Source: Enterocloster clostridioformis (lineage in GTDB: Bacteria; Bacillota; Clostridia; Lachnospirales; Lachnospiraceae). From it: a stretch of 64,000 nt of DNA. The translations under genes and the position numbers were made by a program. Each line of letters begins with the position of its first letter. The stretch's first letter is position 1. Below are positions 48,181 through 59,100 of this stretch, in pieces. The notes below the pieces were generated by a model, which searched no databases, had not been told where the DNA came from, and saw nothing but the letters and a program-made list of their open reading frames with translations. The DNA is taken from contig NZ_JAIWZC010000002.1 in the NCBI RefSeq assembly GCF_020297485.1, forward strand, positions 62,001 through 126,000, read 5' to 3'.

Positions 48181-50844
48181 TCAAATCAGCTCATGGTACT
48201 TCTTCTGATAGAAGTATTTGGCTACCGTAGTCAGCAGCATATACAATAGAGCCACAGTCAGTAAAAACACGAAATATCCGAACGGCAATTTTGTCAGGCC
48301 GAACAGCAGCGCGCCGCCGGTAAAGGTAATTGCGGTAAAGGCAACGATTCCGGTAAGAGTAATGCAGATAACAGGCGCAGATGGCCTACTCTGCACAAAG
48401 GGTATCCTGCGGGTCCGCAGAAAATGCAGAATCAGCACCTGCGTCCACATGGATTCCAAAAACCATCCTGTCTGAAAAAGAGACACATACTGAAGCCGCA
48501 GGGCGGGGGAGGTAAGATTCAAATAGGTCGCTCCTCCGCACAGCATAGGACACAGGAAGTAATACAGAAACAGGAATGTCACTATGTCGAACAGGGAACT
48601 TATCGGCCCAAAGGACAGCATAAACCGCCCCAACGTCCTGCCCGACCAATCCCTCGGAGACAGGGTTTCTTCTTCATCCACGTTGTCCCAGGGCAGAACG
48701 ATGCACAAAATGTCGTACAGCAGATTCAGCAGCAAAATCTGCACGGAGGTCACTGGCAAAAACGGCAAAAAGGCGCTGGCGCAGACAATGGAGAGGATGT
48801 TGCCGAAGTTGGAGCTGGCGGTAATTTTAATGTATTTGAGCATATTGGTAAAGGTCTTGCGCCCTTCTAAAATCCCCTGTTCCAGCACGCCAAGATCCTT
48901 TTGGAGCAGTACCACGTCCGCCGCGTCTTTTGCCGCATCAACTGCCGTATCCACCGAGATGCCCACATTAGCCTCGCAAAGTGCCGGAATGTCATTGATT
49001 CCATCGCCCAAAAAGCCCACTGTGTGGCCATTTTGGCGCAAAGCGGAAACCAGACGGACCTTTTGCCCCGGCGTAAGCTCCGCAAAAACATGAATTTCTT
49101 CAACCGCCATGCTAAGTTCGCTGTCTGTCATTTCATCCAGCCTGGCGCCGGTCAGCACGGTTTCGGAAGAAATCTCCACCCGTTGGCATACAGAGACTGC
49201 CACGTCCACCTGATCCCCCGTCAGAATTTTTGGAGCCACCTTTAGCCTTTTGAGCGCCGCCACGGACGCTTTCGCGGTTTTCTTGGGTGCGTCAAAGAAC
49301 GCCAAATACCCCATCAGGATCATACCCGTTTCATCGGCAGGGATAATCTGCTTTTTATATCCCACATTTTTTCGTGCAACAGCGATGACCTTCATCCCGT
49401 CCTGGAGCATCTCATCTACCACAGCGGCTACGCTCTGAATCCCGCCTTTCTCTATCGGCAGAATTTCACCCCGATACTCCACATGGCTACAGCGGGCAAC
49501 GATATGGGAGATATCCCCTTTCATAATGAGTTGACTTTCTCCGTTTCTGCCTGTTACAAGAGTGCTGACAAGCTTGCGGGCATAGTCAAAGGGAATCTCT
49601 CCTATTTTTTGATACTGAGTGAGCAAATTAGTGTAATGCGTTTCGCGCCCTGGCATAGTCTGACAGGCAAGAATTGCGTTATCTATGGGATTGTGGACGC
49701 CGGAATGATAGGAACTGTTTAAGAACGCCAAATCCAGTACCTCGGTATTTTCATTGCCGAGCACGTCCATGTAATATTCCAGCAGAATGCTTTCATTGGT
49801 CAGTGTTCCAGTCTTGTCCATGCAAAGCACATCCATGCTGCCAAAACCCTGCATAGCATTGATATCTTTGATAATGGTCTGCTTGCGGCTCATGGTAAGG
49901 CTGCCTTTTGCAAGGCAGGCTGTGATGACCATAGGCAGCATCTCCGGCATCAGTCCTACGGCTACCGACAGAGCAAAAGCAAAGGATTCCAGCCATTTTC
50001 CGCCTGTAATACCGAGTAGCACAAACACAATGGGAACCAGTACAGCCATAAAGCGGAGCATGACCCAAGCGATGGAGCCGGCCCCATTTTGAAAAGAATT
50101 TTTATCATCGGAATCAGGTTTTGCAAAGCTGCCGTAGAGCGTATCTTCGCCTACCGCCAGTACGATTCCTTCACCCTTACCGCTGATGACTGTCGTTGCC
50201 ATAAACACAAGGTTTTCAAGCTGGGTCAGTGTTTTCTGACTGCCGCGGTTATGTGTACGGCAGTTCTTTTCCAAAATGGCACTCTCACCCGTTATGGATG
50301 CCTGTGAGATGAACAGGTCAGTGACCTCTGTCAGCCGGATGTCTGCCGGGACACGGTCACCCGCAGAGAAAAGGACGATATCCCCCACCACCAATTCTTC
50401 CACGGGTATTTCTATAAGTTCTCCTTCTCGCTTTACAGTGATGCTTTCATGGAGCAGCCGGTCAAGCTGCTTTGCAGCATTTTTGGCCCGTAGCTCCTGA
50501 ACCAGACGGATCATGCCACCAATTAGGATCATGGAAAAGATAATAATAGCAGTAGTGGCGTTCTTGGCGAAGTTGGATGCGAGAAAGACGTCCGTCACCA
50601 GCGAAATCATACCTAGGACAAAGAGAATCACATTGAATGGGTTTACAAAAGCCCGCCGCAACCGATGTATTGTCGTATCCTTTTTTTTCGTTATGAAACT
50701 GTTTACGCCATATCGCTGCCGCATCATCTCGACCTGCTCGCCAGTTAAGCCATCTTTCGATGTACCGATCTCCCGATATATTTCTTCTGCTTCGTAATAT
50801 GCGTATTTTTTGATACGACTGTCGAACAGTGTTGATTTGGGCAC
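48181..50844 (-). CDS. mgtA: Second MgtA-type P-type ATPase
   Basis: 887 residues from a GTG with AAGGAGGAG upstream. All key motifs are present: [106 protein letters not shown]. It is clearly related to the downstream copy but far from identical (e.g. PALCEANVGISVD versus [13 protein letters not shown]), so this is an old duplication and perhaps a difference in ion or affinity. First gene of the operon that continues with the receiver-less regulator. Confidence 0.94.
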   Translation of the reverse strand: MPKSTLFDSRIKKYAYYEAEEIYREIGTSKDGLTGEQVEMMRQRYGVNSFITKKKDTTIHRLRRAFVNPFNVILFVLGMISLVTDVFLASNFAKNATTAIIIFSMILIGGMIRLVQELRAKNAAKQLDRLLHESITVKREGELIEIPVEELVVGDIVLFSAGDRVPADIRLTEVTDLFISQASITGESAILEKNCRTHNRGSQKTLTQLENLVFMATTVISGKGEGIVLAVGEDTLYGSFAKPDSDDKNSFQNGAGSIAWVMLRFMAVLVPIVFVLLGITGGKWLESFAFALSVAVGLMPEMLPMVITACLAKGSLTMSRKQTIIKDINAMQGFGSMDVLCMDKTGTLTNESILLEYYMDVLGNENTEVLDLAFLNSSYHSGVHNPIDNAILACQTMPGRETHYTNLLTQYQKIGEIPFDYARKLVSTLVTGRNGESQLIMKGDISHIVARCSHVEYRGEILPIEKGGIQSVAAVVDEMLQDGMKVIAVARKNVGYKKQIIPADETGMILMGYLAFFDAPKKTAKASVAALKRLKVAPKILTGDQVDVAVSVCQRVEISSETVLTGARLDEMTDSELSMAVEEIHVFAELTPGQKVRLVSALRQNGHTVGFLGDGINDIPALCEANVGISVDTAVDAAKDAADVVLLQKDLGVLEQGILEGRKTFTNMLKYIKITASSNFGNILSIVCASAFLPFLPVTSVQILLLNLLYDILCIVLPWDNVDEEETLSPRDWSGRTLGRFMLSFGPISSLFDIVTFLFLYYFLCPMLCGGATYLNLTSPALRLQYVSLFQTGWFLESMWTQVLILHFLRTRRIPFVQSRPSAPVICITLTGIVAFTAITFTGGALLFGLTKLPFGYFVFLLTVALLYMLLTTVAKYFYQKKYHELI

Positions 50845-51054
50845 AGGACAGCTCCTCCTTAATTATTATAAAAACATTCTATCATAGCTTTAGTATAAAT
50901 GTCTCTTTTAAATTCTTGCTTTTTTCTTGTCTTTTCAAGCCTCTGAGCAGTAACAGCTTAGGCCAAATTTTTGTTTATGGGCTTTAGCCTGTTGATTGTG
51001 ATAACACAAAAATACTTTGGTTGTTTTACCTTCTTTTTTAGTACCTCTCGCTAT
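50845..51054. other. Upstream region of the mgtA operon
   Basis: 210 bases without a gene. It is A/T-rich before the GTG start, with TATACT and TATGAT elements but no convincing -35 at proper spacing. CCTCTGAGCAGTAAC (50940-50954) nearly repeats half of the palindrome at 1412-1444. No M-box features were seen. Confidence 0.4.
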
Positions 51055-51579
51055 CTATTGCCCTGATATTTTATCCGTTCTCTCATCCATTCCATTTCGC
51101 ATATACTCATACTCACGCAGCATTCTCATCAGCTCCAGTGCACTGCGAAATGAAATATAGTTTCCTTCAATACATTTTTCTTTTATACGCCCCTGCATAC
51201 TGGAGAACTGCCGCTGATGAATTTCAATTACCAACGTCTCATATGCGGTTGTACCTATGGCCATAAACCGATCCATATTTTGAATCTTTGTACAGTATTT
51301 CAGTGGAATATGCTCTCTATCCAGTTCCCGCTTCTCATATGCTTCTTTCATATGGGCGTCCAAGAATCTTGGCTCTGTTGTCGCCATCGGCCGGTGCAAT
51401 CTCGCGCATAATGTATCAATCTTCAGTCCCAAGTCCAGTATGCCGGTAAATTCTACTGGTTCCTTTAAATAAAAATTTACAATATTCCCACTTAGTTCTC
51501 CCTGCTTGTTTTTAATACAAATAAGAAACACACTCATACGGTCCGTGTTTGCCAGTGCATAATACCCGCTTTCTTCCAT
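51055..51579 (-). CDS. Conserved hypothetical protein
   Basis: About 174 residues from the ATG at 51579, which has AAGGTG six bases upstream; in-frame ATGs to 51669 are less likely because they run into a hairpin. No signal peptide or membrane helix. The C-terminal part IEIHQRQFSSMQGRIKEKCI, FRSALELMRMLREYEY resembles small clostridial proteins of unknown function that share a W/MQG...FRSxLEL pattern. The N-terminal half (VFLICIKNKQGELSGNIVNF) looks like a beta-rich domain. Monocistronic. Confidence 0.65.
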   Translation of the reverse strand: MEESGYYALANTDRMSVFLICIKNKQGELSGNIVNFYLKEPVEFTGILDLGLKIDTLCARLHRPMATTEPRFLDAHMKEAYEKRELDREHIPLKYCTKIQNMDRFMAIGTTAYETLVIEIHQRQFSSMQGRIKEKCIEGNYISFRSALELMRMLREYEYMRNGMDERTDKISGQ

Positions 51580-51646
51580 ATGTATCACCTTATCCCTCAT
51601 ATTTCTTTCATTGATAATGGCTTTATCCGCCTTGCCGCATATTATG

Positions 51647-51686
51647 ATTCTGCCCCATAATGCCATCAAGCACTATGGGGCAGAAT
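51647..51686 (-). terminator. 13-bp hairpin after the surface-protein genes
   Basis: ATTCTGCCCCATA (51647-51659) and TATGGGGCAGAAT (51674-51686) pair perfectly, ten bases after the stop of the 1,492-residue surface protein. There is no T run, but the stem is strong. Confidence 0.65.
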
Positions 51687-51695
51687 TAATACCGC

Positions 51696-54600
51696 CTAAG
51701 GTGTTTCCCGAATCCAAGCTCCGTTTTCATCGACTTGGTATCCATCTGGCGTCATCTCATTTATGTACAGGGATCCCAATGGACGGCCATTCCGGTTCGT
51801 ATATTCCCATCGCTTCGATACCTCATTAAACGTCCAAGTCTTCTGCTGGTTATCAGCTGTTAGATAATACCATATTCCATCAATCTTCTGCCATCCCAGC
51901 AACATAGCTCCGGTGAATGGGCTCAGGTAATACCATCTGCCATCGGTATCATCATAGTGCCATCCCTTTGTCATTCGACCGAACCAGCCATCGTGTACAT
52001 TTGACAGGAAATACCACTTGTCCGTATCCCGGTCCAGGAACCAGCCGCTGTCCATAACGCCCTCACTGTCAAAATGGTATGTGGCAATCTGGCTGCTTCC
52101 ATTATGTGTGTATCGTATATTTGCCCAGCTGTCTTTGATATGGGCTCCGTTGTTCAATACAAATGCCCACTTATGGTTAATCAGGTCAAAGTTATCCCAT
52201 CTGCCATCGGTTCCTTCCAAATAAGTGCGGTAACCGTTTTCTGCACCGCTATTACCCGGACCACGTCCTCCGCCAGAAGAACCTTTTGAGCCGCCGCCAC
52301 CTGAGCCGCCGCCCGAGCCGCCGCCGCCTGAGCTGCCGCCGCCAGGGTTATCGCCTCCGCCAGGATTGTCGCCTCCGCCGGTGTTATCTCCTCCGCCGGG
52401 ATTGTCGCTGCCGCCACTGCTAATACTGTCTACCAGTGCTTTCAGTGTATCAAAGGCATTTTCCAGGTCATCAACCGAAGGTCTGGGCAGGCGGTTCAGC
52501 ACTTCAACAGCCTCATTCACAGCCTCTGTAAGGGCATCTCTGTCTTCTGCGCTTACAGACCCATTATTCTTCAGGGCATTGGCGATATTAATCTCCTCCT
52601 GCAGCCTTTCTTTTGCTTCCTGCCATTGGGTATCGTCTTCCGGCTCATAGACAGCATATAATTCCAAATCTCTTGTCACAGGATCTGAAGTATCATACAT
52701 CCCTCCTCCAGACTGGCGTTTCGACAGGCCTGTGAACTCATACGCTATGCCTGTAACGGAATCCGTATAGCCTTCGTGAATATCTAAATCCATATAGTCT
52801 TCCGTATCATCCAAAGACCTGCCATCCCTTACCTTAAATGTATGAACCTGCCCCCTTCCGGTATCCATGATGGTCACTTCATACGCTTTATAATAACTAA
52901 ATACCAGAGTATCACCGATATTAGCTTCAAAGGCAAAGCTTCCGGTAAAGTCCTCATTCCCATTCGGGTCAGGTGTCATCAGGACTTCTTCACAGGTCGT
53001 GTCTCCCTCATCCTCTCCAAAATTAATTTTCCATAACCTGTATTCCAGATTTCCCAAAAGACTGGTGTCCAATTTTCCAAACACTTTAATTGCCGGAGTC
53101 AGATTCGCCTCCTCCACCAGTGGTTTATTGGTTCCATCCACCCTTCGTGTAAGTCCGATATCCAGACTCCATGGTGTCTTAACGCTCTCCCCGTCATCCG
53201 CTTCCTGCCTCACCGCTTCCGAAGCAGACGCCACCGGTGCGTGTCGGTCGAGCTTGACTGTATAAGCTATCCGCTGCCCGTTTGAAAGCGCTGTTCTATC
53301 CTCATCATTATCAACCAGCTCCTCCTTCAATTCCTGAAGTGCTTCATCTGATTTGTCCAGGGCAAATATCCCGTTTTTGGGTGAATAATCCACCGTTGCG
53401 TTGGATGCAGTCGCTACAGGAGGCGTTTCATACATGGCCTGGAGGATTACATCTCCCGCTGTCATTTCCACGGTCTGATTTCTTCTGGCCGGGTACGAGA
53501 TATGCAGATTACCAATCTGTACTTCCCACTGCTTAAATGCCTGTCCAGCAGGATTCATATCCTCCGCGGATATCCTAATCTGATCCCCTGCCTTTACCAG
53601 GATTTCATCTGCATGCTCTTCCACATCCAGCGCTTCCCCGTTTCTTGTCACCGACTCCACATAACCTCCGTTCACCAGACGGAAGGTATAAACACGGTCC
53701 TGCTGCGAAGTGCCTGTTACCATTACCTGGCTCCCGTTTATCATACGGTCTGAAGGCGCATCGCCGTTATCTGCCTGCTTGGCCACGATGGTATAGGATA
53801 CATTGGGTTCAAGTCCTGCCAGCTCCGCTGTCCGCGGACTGCCGGACGGGCTTACCCATCCATCTTCGTTCCCGTCCTGGCTGACTACATTTCCATCCAT
53901 ATCAAGAACCGCATACACGGTATTTTCTCCTGCCGGACGGATAACAATCTTCTTTCGTCCCTCTGTCGTATCATCCGCGATAGAATAATTCCCTCCAATA
54001 GCCGGTACCATGACACGGGCCGGCTGACTTATTAAGGATGGGTCTACTGAATCTGTCAGTATGTCTCCAACAACAGGAGCTGCGCTTTCCGCCATCTCAT
54101 ACACATAGCAGCTGTCACAGGGCGGCAGTTCTTCAAAGCAGCCGCTGCCAAGCTGTTCCCCTGTCATCACTGCCAAAAGCCGTCCATCACTGTCCGTCAG
54201 GGCATATTTACGGGCCTCATTTGCTCCGCTTATCTCAATCTTACCCATCCCGTCATTTCCTATAGTTCCTGTTCCATCTGGAATGCACAGGATTCCATCA
54301 TCGCCTCCCACAGGTGTAAAACGAGCCCTGTAAGTCTGATCCGCCAGTATCGGCATATTAGAGTCCGTAACCTGATTCCCGTTTTCATCAAACCAGCCGG
54401 CAAACATATAGTTACTGTCCGGTGTAGTCTGAGGCAGGGAAATCTGAGACCACAAAGTCCCTTTCGGCACATGCATGGACCTGGTTCCTGAAATAGAGCC
54501 GTGGCTTCCGCTTTCAAATCTTATATCGCACCATTGTCCCGGGTCTTCCACAAAATCCGCGTAAAGTTTGAGGTCACCGGTCAGTTCAATATCTCCGGTC

Positions 54601-56174
54601 AATACGGTTCCTACTTTACCCGTACCGGAAGCATTGGCTTTATACCAGCCGTTAAACATATAGTGGGTTTCAGGAGATGGCGTGATTCCTTCTGTGATTG
54701 TATCAATGGAGTGGGTACCAAGCCGTAAGGAACGCGGGCTGCTGTCTCCTGACAGGCTTCCATGTTCGCTGTTGTAATAGTTTATCCTGGCCCAATGTGT
54801 TGTATCATTCAGATCTTCATTATAGGTAATCGTAACAGTGCCGCCTGTAAAGTCTGTTTTAAAACTCAGCGTGGCTGCTGTGTGGTCCATACTGATATCG
54901 GTAAAAGTTCCATTCCATCCAATGTTAGGCGGATACGTATACCCGGATCTTCGCTCTACATTTACCGTCACTGTTTCATTAGGAGACACCTCCCTTGTTT
55001 CCGGCTCAGCCAGCACATTGTTGTGGTTGTCTATCCGGTTAATGGTTACACGGGTTACATAAGAAGGGTCAATCTCGTAAGTATATACCACGGTTACCGG
55101 CTGATTAGGCATCTTTCCGGTAAAGTTCTTTTGGGCATCAAATGTGCACCCTGCTGTCTGCGCCGAATATATCCCTCTTCCCGACAAATCATCTATATCC
55201 CCGCTGCCTGTTTTTATCTGAGCGCCGGTAAGGGTATAAGCCGTAATCTGTGCCGGTGCAGCAGAAACCTGCGACTCCGCGGAATAGAGATAGCTTTCCG
55301 GAGTACGGATAGCACGGCCACTCCCATCTGCATATTCTACACGCAGGGCAAATTTCTTTGAACTGTCAGGCTCATATCTGTATGCCACAGTCAGGTCATC
55401 ATTGGGCATATTTCCGCGGACAGACCGCGTAGACTCATTAATGGTCGCGGCCTCCCCCAGCGTCCCATGGCCTGAAGCGTCATCAAAACGGCGCGTTTTG
55501 TTGTTCTTAATAAGTACAGAGGATACCTTATATCCCGGTATATCCCGTTTGTAGGTGGCGGATACCGCTGTATTGGCCGTCACCCGGGTTGTCCAGCTTC
55601 CATCATCAAAAAACTTATATATCTGGCTGTCACCGGCTTCGGGCCATGCATTCGGGTCTTCTCCATTCATGTTACCATTTCTGTCCTCATTCAGGTCTCG
55701 GTAATGCATGACTGTAAAATCAAACTGACTGGACGTATCACCATTCCAGCGTGCCTCATACACCGTGGTTGAATTGTAAGGAAACGCAAAGGGCAGATAT
55801 AGAATCTTATTGCCATCTGCATTATACCAGCCGTCAAAGGTATATCCCGGCCAGCTCAAACCCGTGTCAAATATAGGCAGTACCGGCCTGTCGCCGGAAC
55901 CCAGATTTTCCACGGCAATTCCATTGAAATCACTTGCTTCAGCCAGTGGATGGCCAGCCTGTCCGGCAGCATACGTAATCCGATTTCCATCTCTGGGAAC
56001 ATTTATATAGTTTGAATGTGATAAATCCGGCCCCTCCTTGGGATCAAACCGAATGACTGCCGGATCCCCGTAACTCAGCGCATACGCCTGCGCCGGAGGC
56101 GCGGCCATGGTTATCACCATGGCCGCGGCCAAGACACGGGCCATATATGCCTTAATCTTATTTGTCCTATTCAT
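51696..56174 (-). CDS. Large secreted cell-wall-binding surface protein
   Basis: 1,492 residues with a Sec signal peptide (cleavage near AQAYA, residue 29-32). The body has InlB-type/Flg_new repeats (YTFDGWYNADGN, YMFNGWYKANASGTGK, YMFAGWFDENGNQV, each followed by a YxARF/YADF strand) mixed with MucBP-like repeats (VEYADGSGRAIRTPESYLY, FTGKMPNQPVTVVYTYE). A FIVAR-like helical pair (about 1195-1265) is followed by a Gly-rich linker, coded by an imperfect repeat at 52262-52425. The final 170 residues are choline-binding-type repeats (GWHYDDTDGRWYYLSP, GWQKIDGIWYYL). It probably attaches non-covalently to wall polymers and binds host or bacterial surfaces. It starts 15 bases after the next gene upstream and shares its architecture. 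Confidence 0.88.
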   Translation of the reverse strand: MNRTNKIKAYMARVLAAAMVITMAAPPAQAYALSYGDPAVIRFDPKEGPDLSHSNYINVPRDGNRITYAAGQAGHPLAEASDFNGIAVENLGSGDRPVLPIFDTGLSWPGYTFDGWYNADGNKILYLPFAFPYNSTTVYEARWNGDTSSQFDFTVMHYRDLNEDRNGNMNGEDPNAWPEAGDSQIYKFFDDGSWTTRVTANTAVSATYKRDIPGYKVSSVLIKNNKTRRFDDASGHGTLGEAATINESTRSVRGNMPNDDLTVAYRYEPDSSKKFALRVEYADGSGRAIRTPESYLYSAESQVSAAPAQITAYTLTGAQIKTGSGDIDDLSGRGIYSAQTAGCTFDAQKNFTGKMPNQPVTVVYTYEIDPSYVTRVTINRIDNHNNVLAEPETREVSPNETVTVNVERRSGYTYPPNIGWNGTFTDISMDHTAATLSFKTDFTGGTVTITYNEDLNDTTHWARINYYNSEHGSLSGDSSPRSLRLGTHSIDTITEGITPSPETHYMFNGWYKANASGTGKVGTVLTGDIELTGDLKLYADFVEDPGQWCDIRFESGSHGSISGTRSMHVPKGTLWSQISLPQTTPDSNYMFAGWFDENGNQVTDSNMPILADQTYRARFTPVGGDDGILCIPDGTGTIGNDGMGKIEISGANEARKYALTDSDGRLLAVMTGEQLGSGCFEELPPCDSCYVYEMAESAAPVVGDILTDSVDPSLISQPARVMVPAIGGNYSIADDTTEGRKKIVIRPAGENTVYAVLDMDGNVVSQDGNEDGWVSPSGSPRTAELAGLEPNVSYTIVAKQADNGDAPSDRMINGSQVMVTGTSQQDRVYTFRLVNGGYVESVTRNGEALDVEEHADEILVKAGDQIRISAEDMNPAGQAFKQWEVQIGNLHISYPARRNQTVEMTAGDVILQAMYETPPVATASNATVDYSPKNGIFALDKSDEALQELKEELVDNDEDRTALSNGQRIAYTVKLDRHAPVASASEAVRQEADDGESVKTPWSLDIGLTRRVDGTNKPLVEEANLTPAIKVFGKLDTSLLGNLEYRLWKINFGEDEGDTTCEEVLMTPDPNGNEDFTGSFAFEANIGDTLVFSYYKAYEVTIMDTGRGQVHTFKVRDGRSLDDTEDYMDLDIHEGYTDSVTGIAYEFTGLSKRQSGGGMYDTSDPVTRDLELYAVYEPEDDTQWQEAKERLQEEINIANALKNNGSVSAEDRDALTEAVNEAVEVLNRLPRPSVDDLENAFDTLKALVDSISSGGSDNPGGGDNTGGGDNPGGGDNPGGGSSGGGGSGGGSGGGGSKGSSGGGRGPGNSGAENGYRTYLEGTDGRWDNFDLINHKWAFVLNNGAHIKDSWANIRYTHNGSSQIATYHFDSEGVMDSGWFLDRDTDKWYFLSNVHDGWFGRMTKGWHYDDTDGRWYYLSPFTGAMLLGWQKIDGIWYYLTADNQQKTWTFNEVSKRWEYTNRNGRPLGSLYINEMTPDGYQVDENGAWIRETP

Positions 56175-56188
56175 AAAACCTCCTGCCG

Positions 56189-59100
56189 CTATTTTAAAGC
56201 TCCGTCAGCGCCTACCTGATAGCCGTCCGGTGTCTTCTCATTGCTGTACATGGAACCAAGCGGTCTTTCCTGATTCTGCTTAAACACCCATTTTCCAGTG
56301 CCGTGGTCATATGAGTATGTCTCTACCTTATTCTGAGGTGTAAAGAAATACCACTTTCCTCCAATTTCCTTCCATCCCATTACCATCTGGCCTGTAATCA
56401 AATCCAGGTAATACCAATGCTTATCTACCTCATCATAATGCCATCCTGTCTTCATCTTTCCCAGCCAGCCGTCTTTTTTCGCATTACAGTAATACCAGTT
56501 CATATGCTCGTCCCTGAACCAGCCGTAATCCATAAGACCATTCGCGTTAAAATGATACCAGCCATTCTGATTCACATCACCATTGGCATAATCAAGCTTT
56601 GCCCATATGCTGGTCAGGCGTATACCTCCGTTGAGCACAAAGGCCCATTTATCGTTGGACGCATCAACCAATTCCCAGTTCCCATTGGTTCCAACTACAT
56701 AACTTTTACTGGTTTCCGCAACATAAGGCGCCGGAGTTGTGACAGGCCCGCCTTTGCTTCCTCCCGAACCGCTTCCTGAACCGCCATGGCCTCCGCTGCC
56801 CCAGCCGTCTCCGCCGGATGTGCCTCCGCTGTTTCCTCCATTCTGGATTTTGTCATAATGATCATATCTGTCTTCCAGAATCTTATCGAAAGGTTCGCAG
56901 GCTTCCTCCAAACGGTCCAGGGCATCCAGAAGTTCATCCAGAGTTGCCCGGGGGCCCGTTCTGTCGAATACATCCAAGGCTTCCTCTATGGCTTCCTTTA
57001 TCTTTTCCGTCTCCTTCAGCGTCAGGAAGTAATCGTCTGATTTTTCGATTGCAGCTTTGATTGCATCCTCCAGCTGTTTCCTGGCATCACTTACTTCACC
57101 GCTGTTGTCATCGTAAAACGCATATACATACGTCTTCCTCTTGATTTCCTTGTCCGGGTCAAATTCCTTCAGCCGGTCTTCCCGGTAACTCCAGCCAATA
57201 TAATTAAATTCAATCCCCTCATTATTAATGAATGAATCGATTGGTATCTCCACTTGGCTGTATTCAAAGGAATACGCTCCACTGCCTGGTGCCTCACCCC
57301 GGCGCACTTTAAAATGATAACGGTATTTTGGTTCTTCTTTATTATTGATAAAATAAATCCTGTATGCCCTGGAATAGATAAGCACATATCTCATTCCGGC
57401 CTGAGCCGTAAATGTAAACAAACCGCCGGTCTCTTCCGGATTATCGGACATATCAACCGGTTCAATTATCAGCTCCCCATCATCCGGATCCTCGGAAATA
57501 GCAAACAGCTGATAGTCCATCATGTCTACATCTTCTTTATCCAGCTGGACATATGTGTTAAACGTTGCTTCCGATGGCGAAGCTACACCTACTTTCCGCC
57601 CGTTCACATACCGTTCAATATCTACATTCAATCCCCAGGCTCCATGGTACGCCTCTTCATGGTCACTGTCATAATACGGCGAACTCTTAATTGCATTGGA
57701 TTCAGTCGCCTTTACCACATTCTTTTTATATACTACTTTATAGGTCACATCTGCATGGTTCACATCCATAAGGGTCCGGTCCGCGTCTGTGGTAAGCTCC
57801 TCCTCCAGATTTTCAATTTCATTGGGGTCCAGAGCCATCTCATGTTTATTTCCTCCCCGTACCTCATCCGTCACTGTGGCATTGCTGGGTGTCGCTGCCG
57901 CACGCTCATAATAAGCTGTCATAACCACATTGGAATCCGGCATGGCAAATGTCACATCCTGACGGCGTATGGTTTCTGTCATTCCAGGAACTGACCCGAT
58001 TGTTACCTTCCAGTACAGGAAGTTCTGTCCATTTCCATCGGTTTCTTCCGCGTGAAGCACCACTTCATCGCCTTTATGGACCTCATCATATCTGGGGATA
58101 TCTAATTCTACTCCATCAACGGAGTGTACCTGGCCATTAATCGCCTCTGCTACATAGTTGGGGATATCCAGTTCGCCGCCCGGATCTGTGCTGATGTGAG
58201 TCCCGTCTTCCAATTTGCTTTCCGCAGTGATGCCGGATGCCCCATGAGGCCTTGCCACCACCACATATTCCTCATTGTAATCCAGTCCGGAGAAGGTCAG
58301 GCTTGCCGGTTGGCTGCCGCCGGCTGACTGCCAGCCCCCATCTCCCGTCTCAGGAGTTGTGACCGCATTTCCGTCCTTATCTAAAATGGCATAGTCGGAA
58401 TTCGCATCCGCCGGCTTAATCACGAAAACAGTCTTCCCCTCATGTTCCTCATCGTAAAGAACCTGGTAATTGGTCTCCACTACCGGGACCAGAACCTCAG
58501 TGGCACTGCTTATAATTCCGGTCACACTGTCTATGGGCCGCCCGGGCTGTGCCTGTGTCGTACCTGTTGCTTCATATATTAAATACCGCGTACCAGGATA
58601 CAGGTCTTCAAAATATACCCGTCCTGATATATTCCCGCGTACCACATCTATTATATTGCCTTCCATGTCCGTGATTATATACTGATATCCCTGGGTTGTC
58701 CCATAGACTGTAATCCTGCCTTTTCCCTGAGTATCAATACCTGCTGATGCATCCCGCGCCGCCACATCTGTGCCAAAGACTGCCGGGTCCGGATAGAACC
58801 GTATGGTATAGGTAGTCCCATCCACAAGTCTGCTGTCATCTTCCACAGGTACTCCGCCATCATACCAACCATCAACCAGATAATTGACCTCCGGTGTATA
58901 GGCAGGCAGATTTCCTGTGATGTCGGCCCAGGTACGGTCGTATTGGATATGGAGATTTACGTTTTCCCCCTCATCTATGGTTCCATGCTCTCCTGCTGTA
59001 AAATGAATATCAACCCATTGGTCAGGATCTTCCCCAAAGTATGCAGTCACGGCAGCCGAACCTGTAAACCTGCTGCCGGCTGAAAGCAGCTCCTCACCAC

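Noticed and set aside
50845..51054. M-box or other magnesium riboswitch ahead of the mgtA operon
   Set aside because: None of the conserved M-box segments was found in the 210-base leader.
52262..52425. Possible CRISPR-like or minisatellite array
   Set aside because: The repeats are codons of the Gly-rich linker of a surface protein, without spacers.
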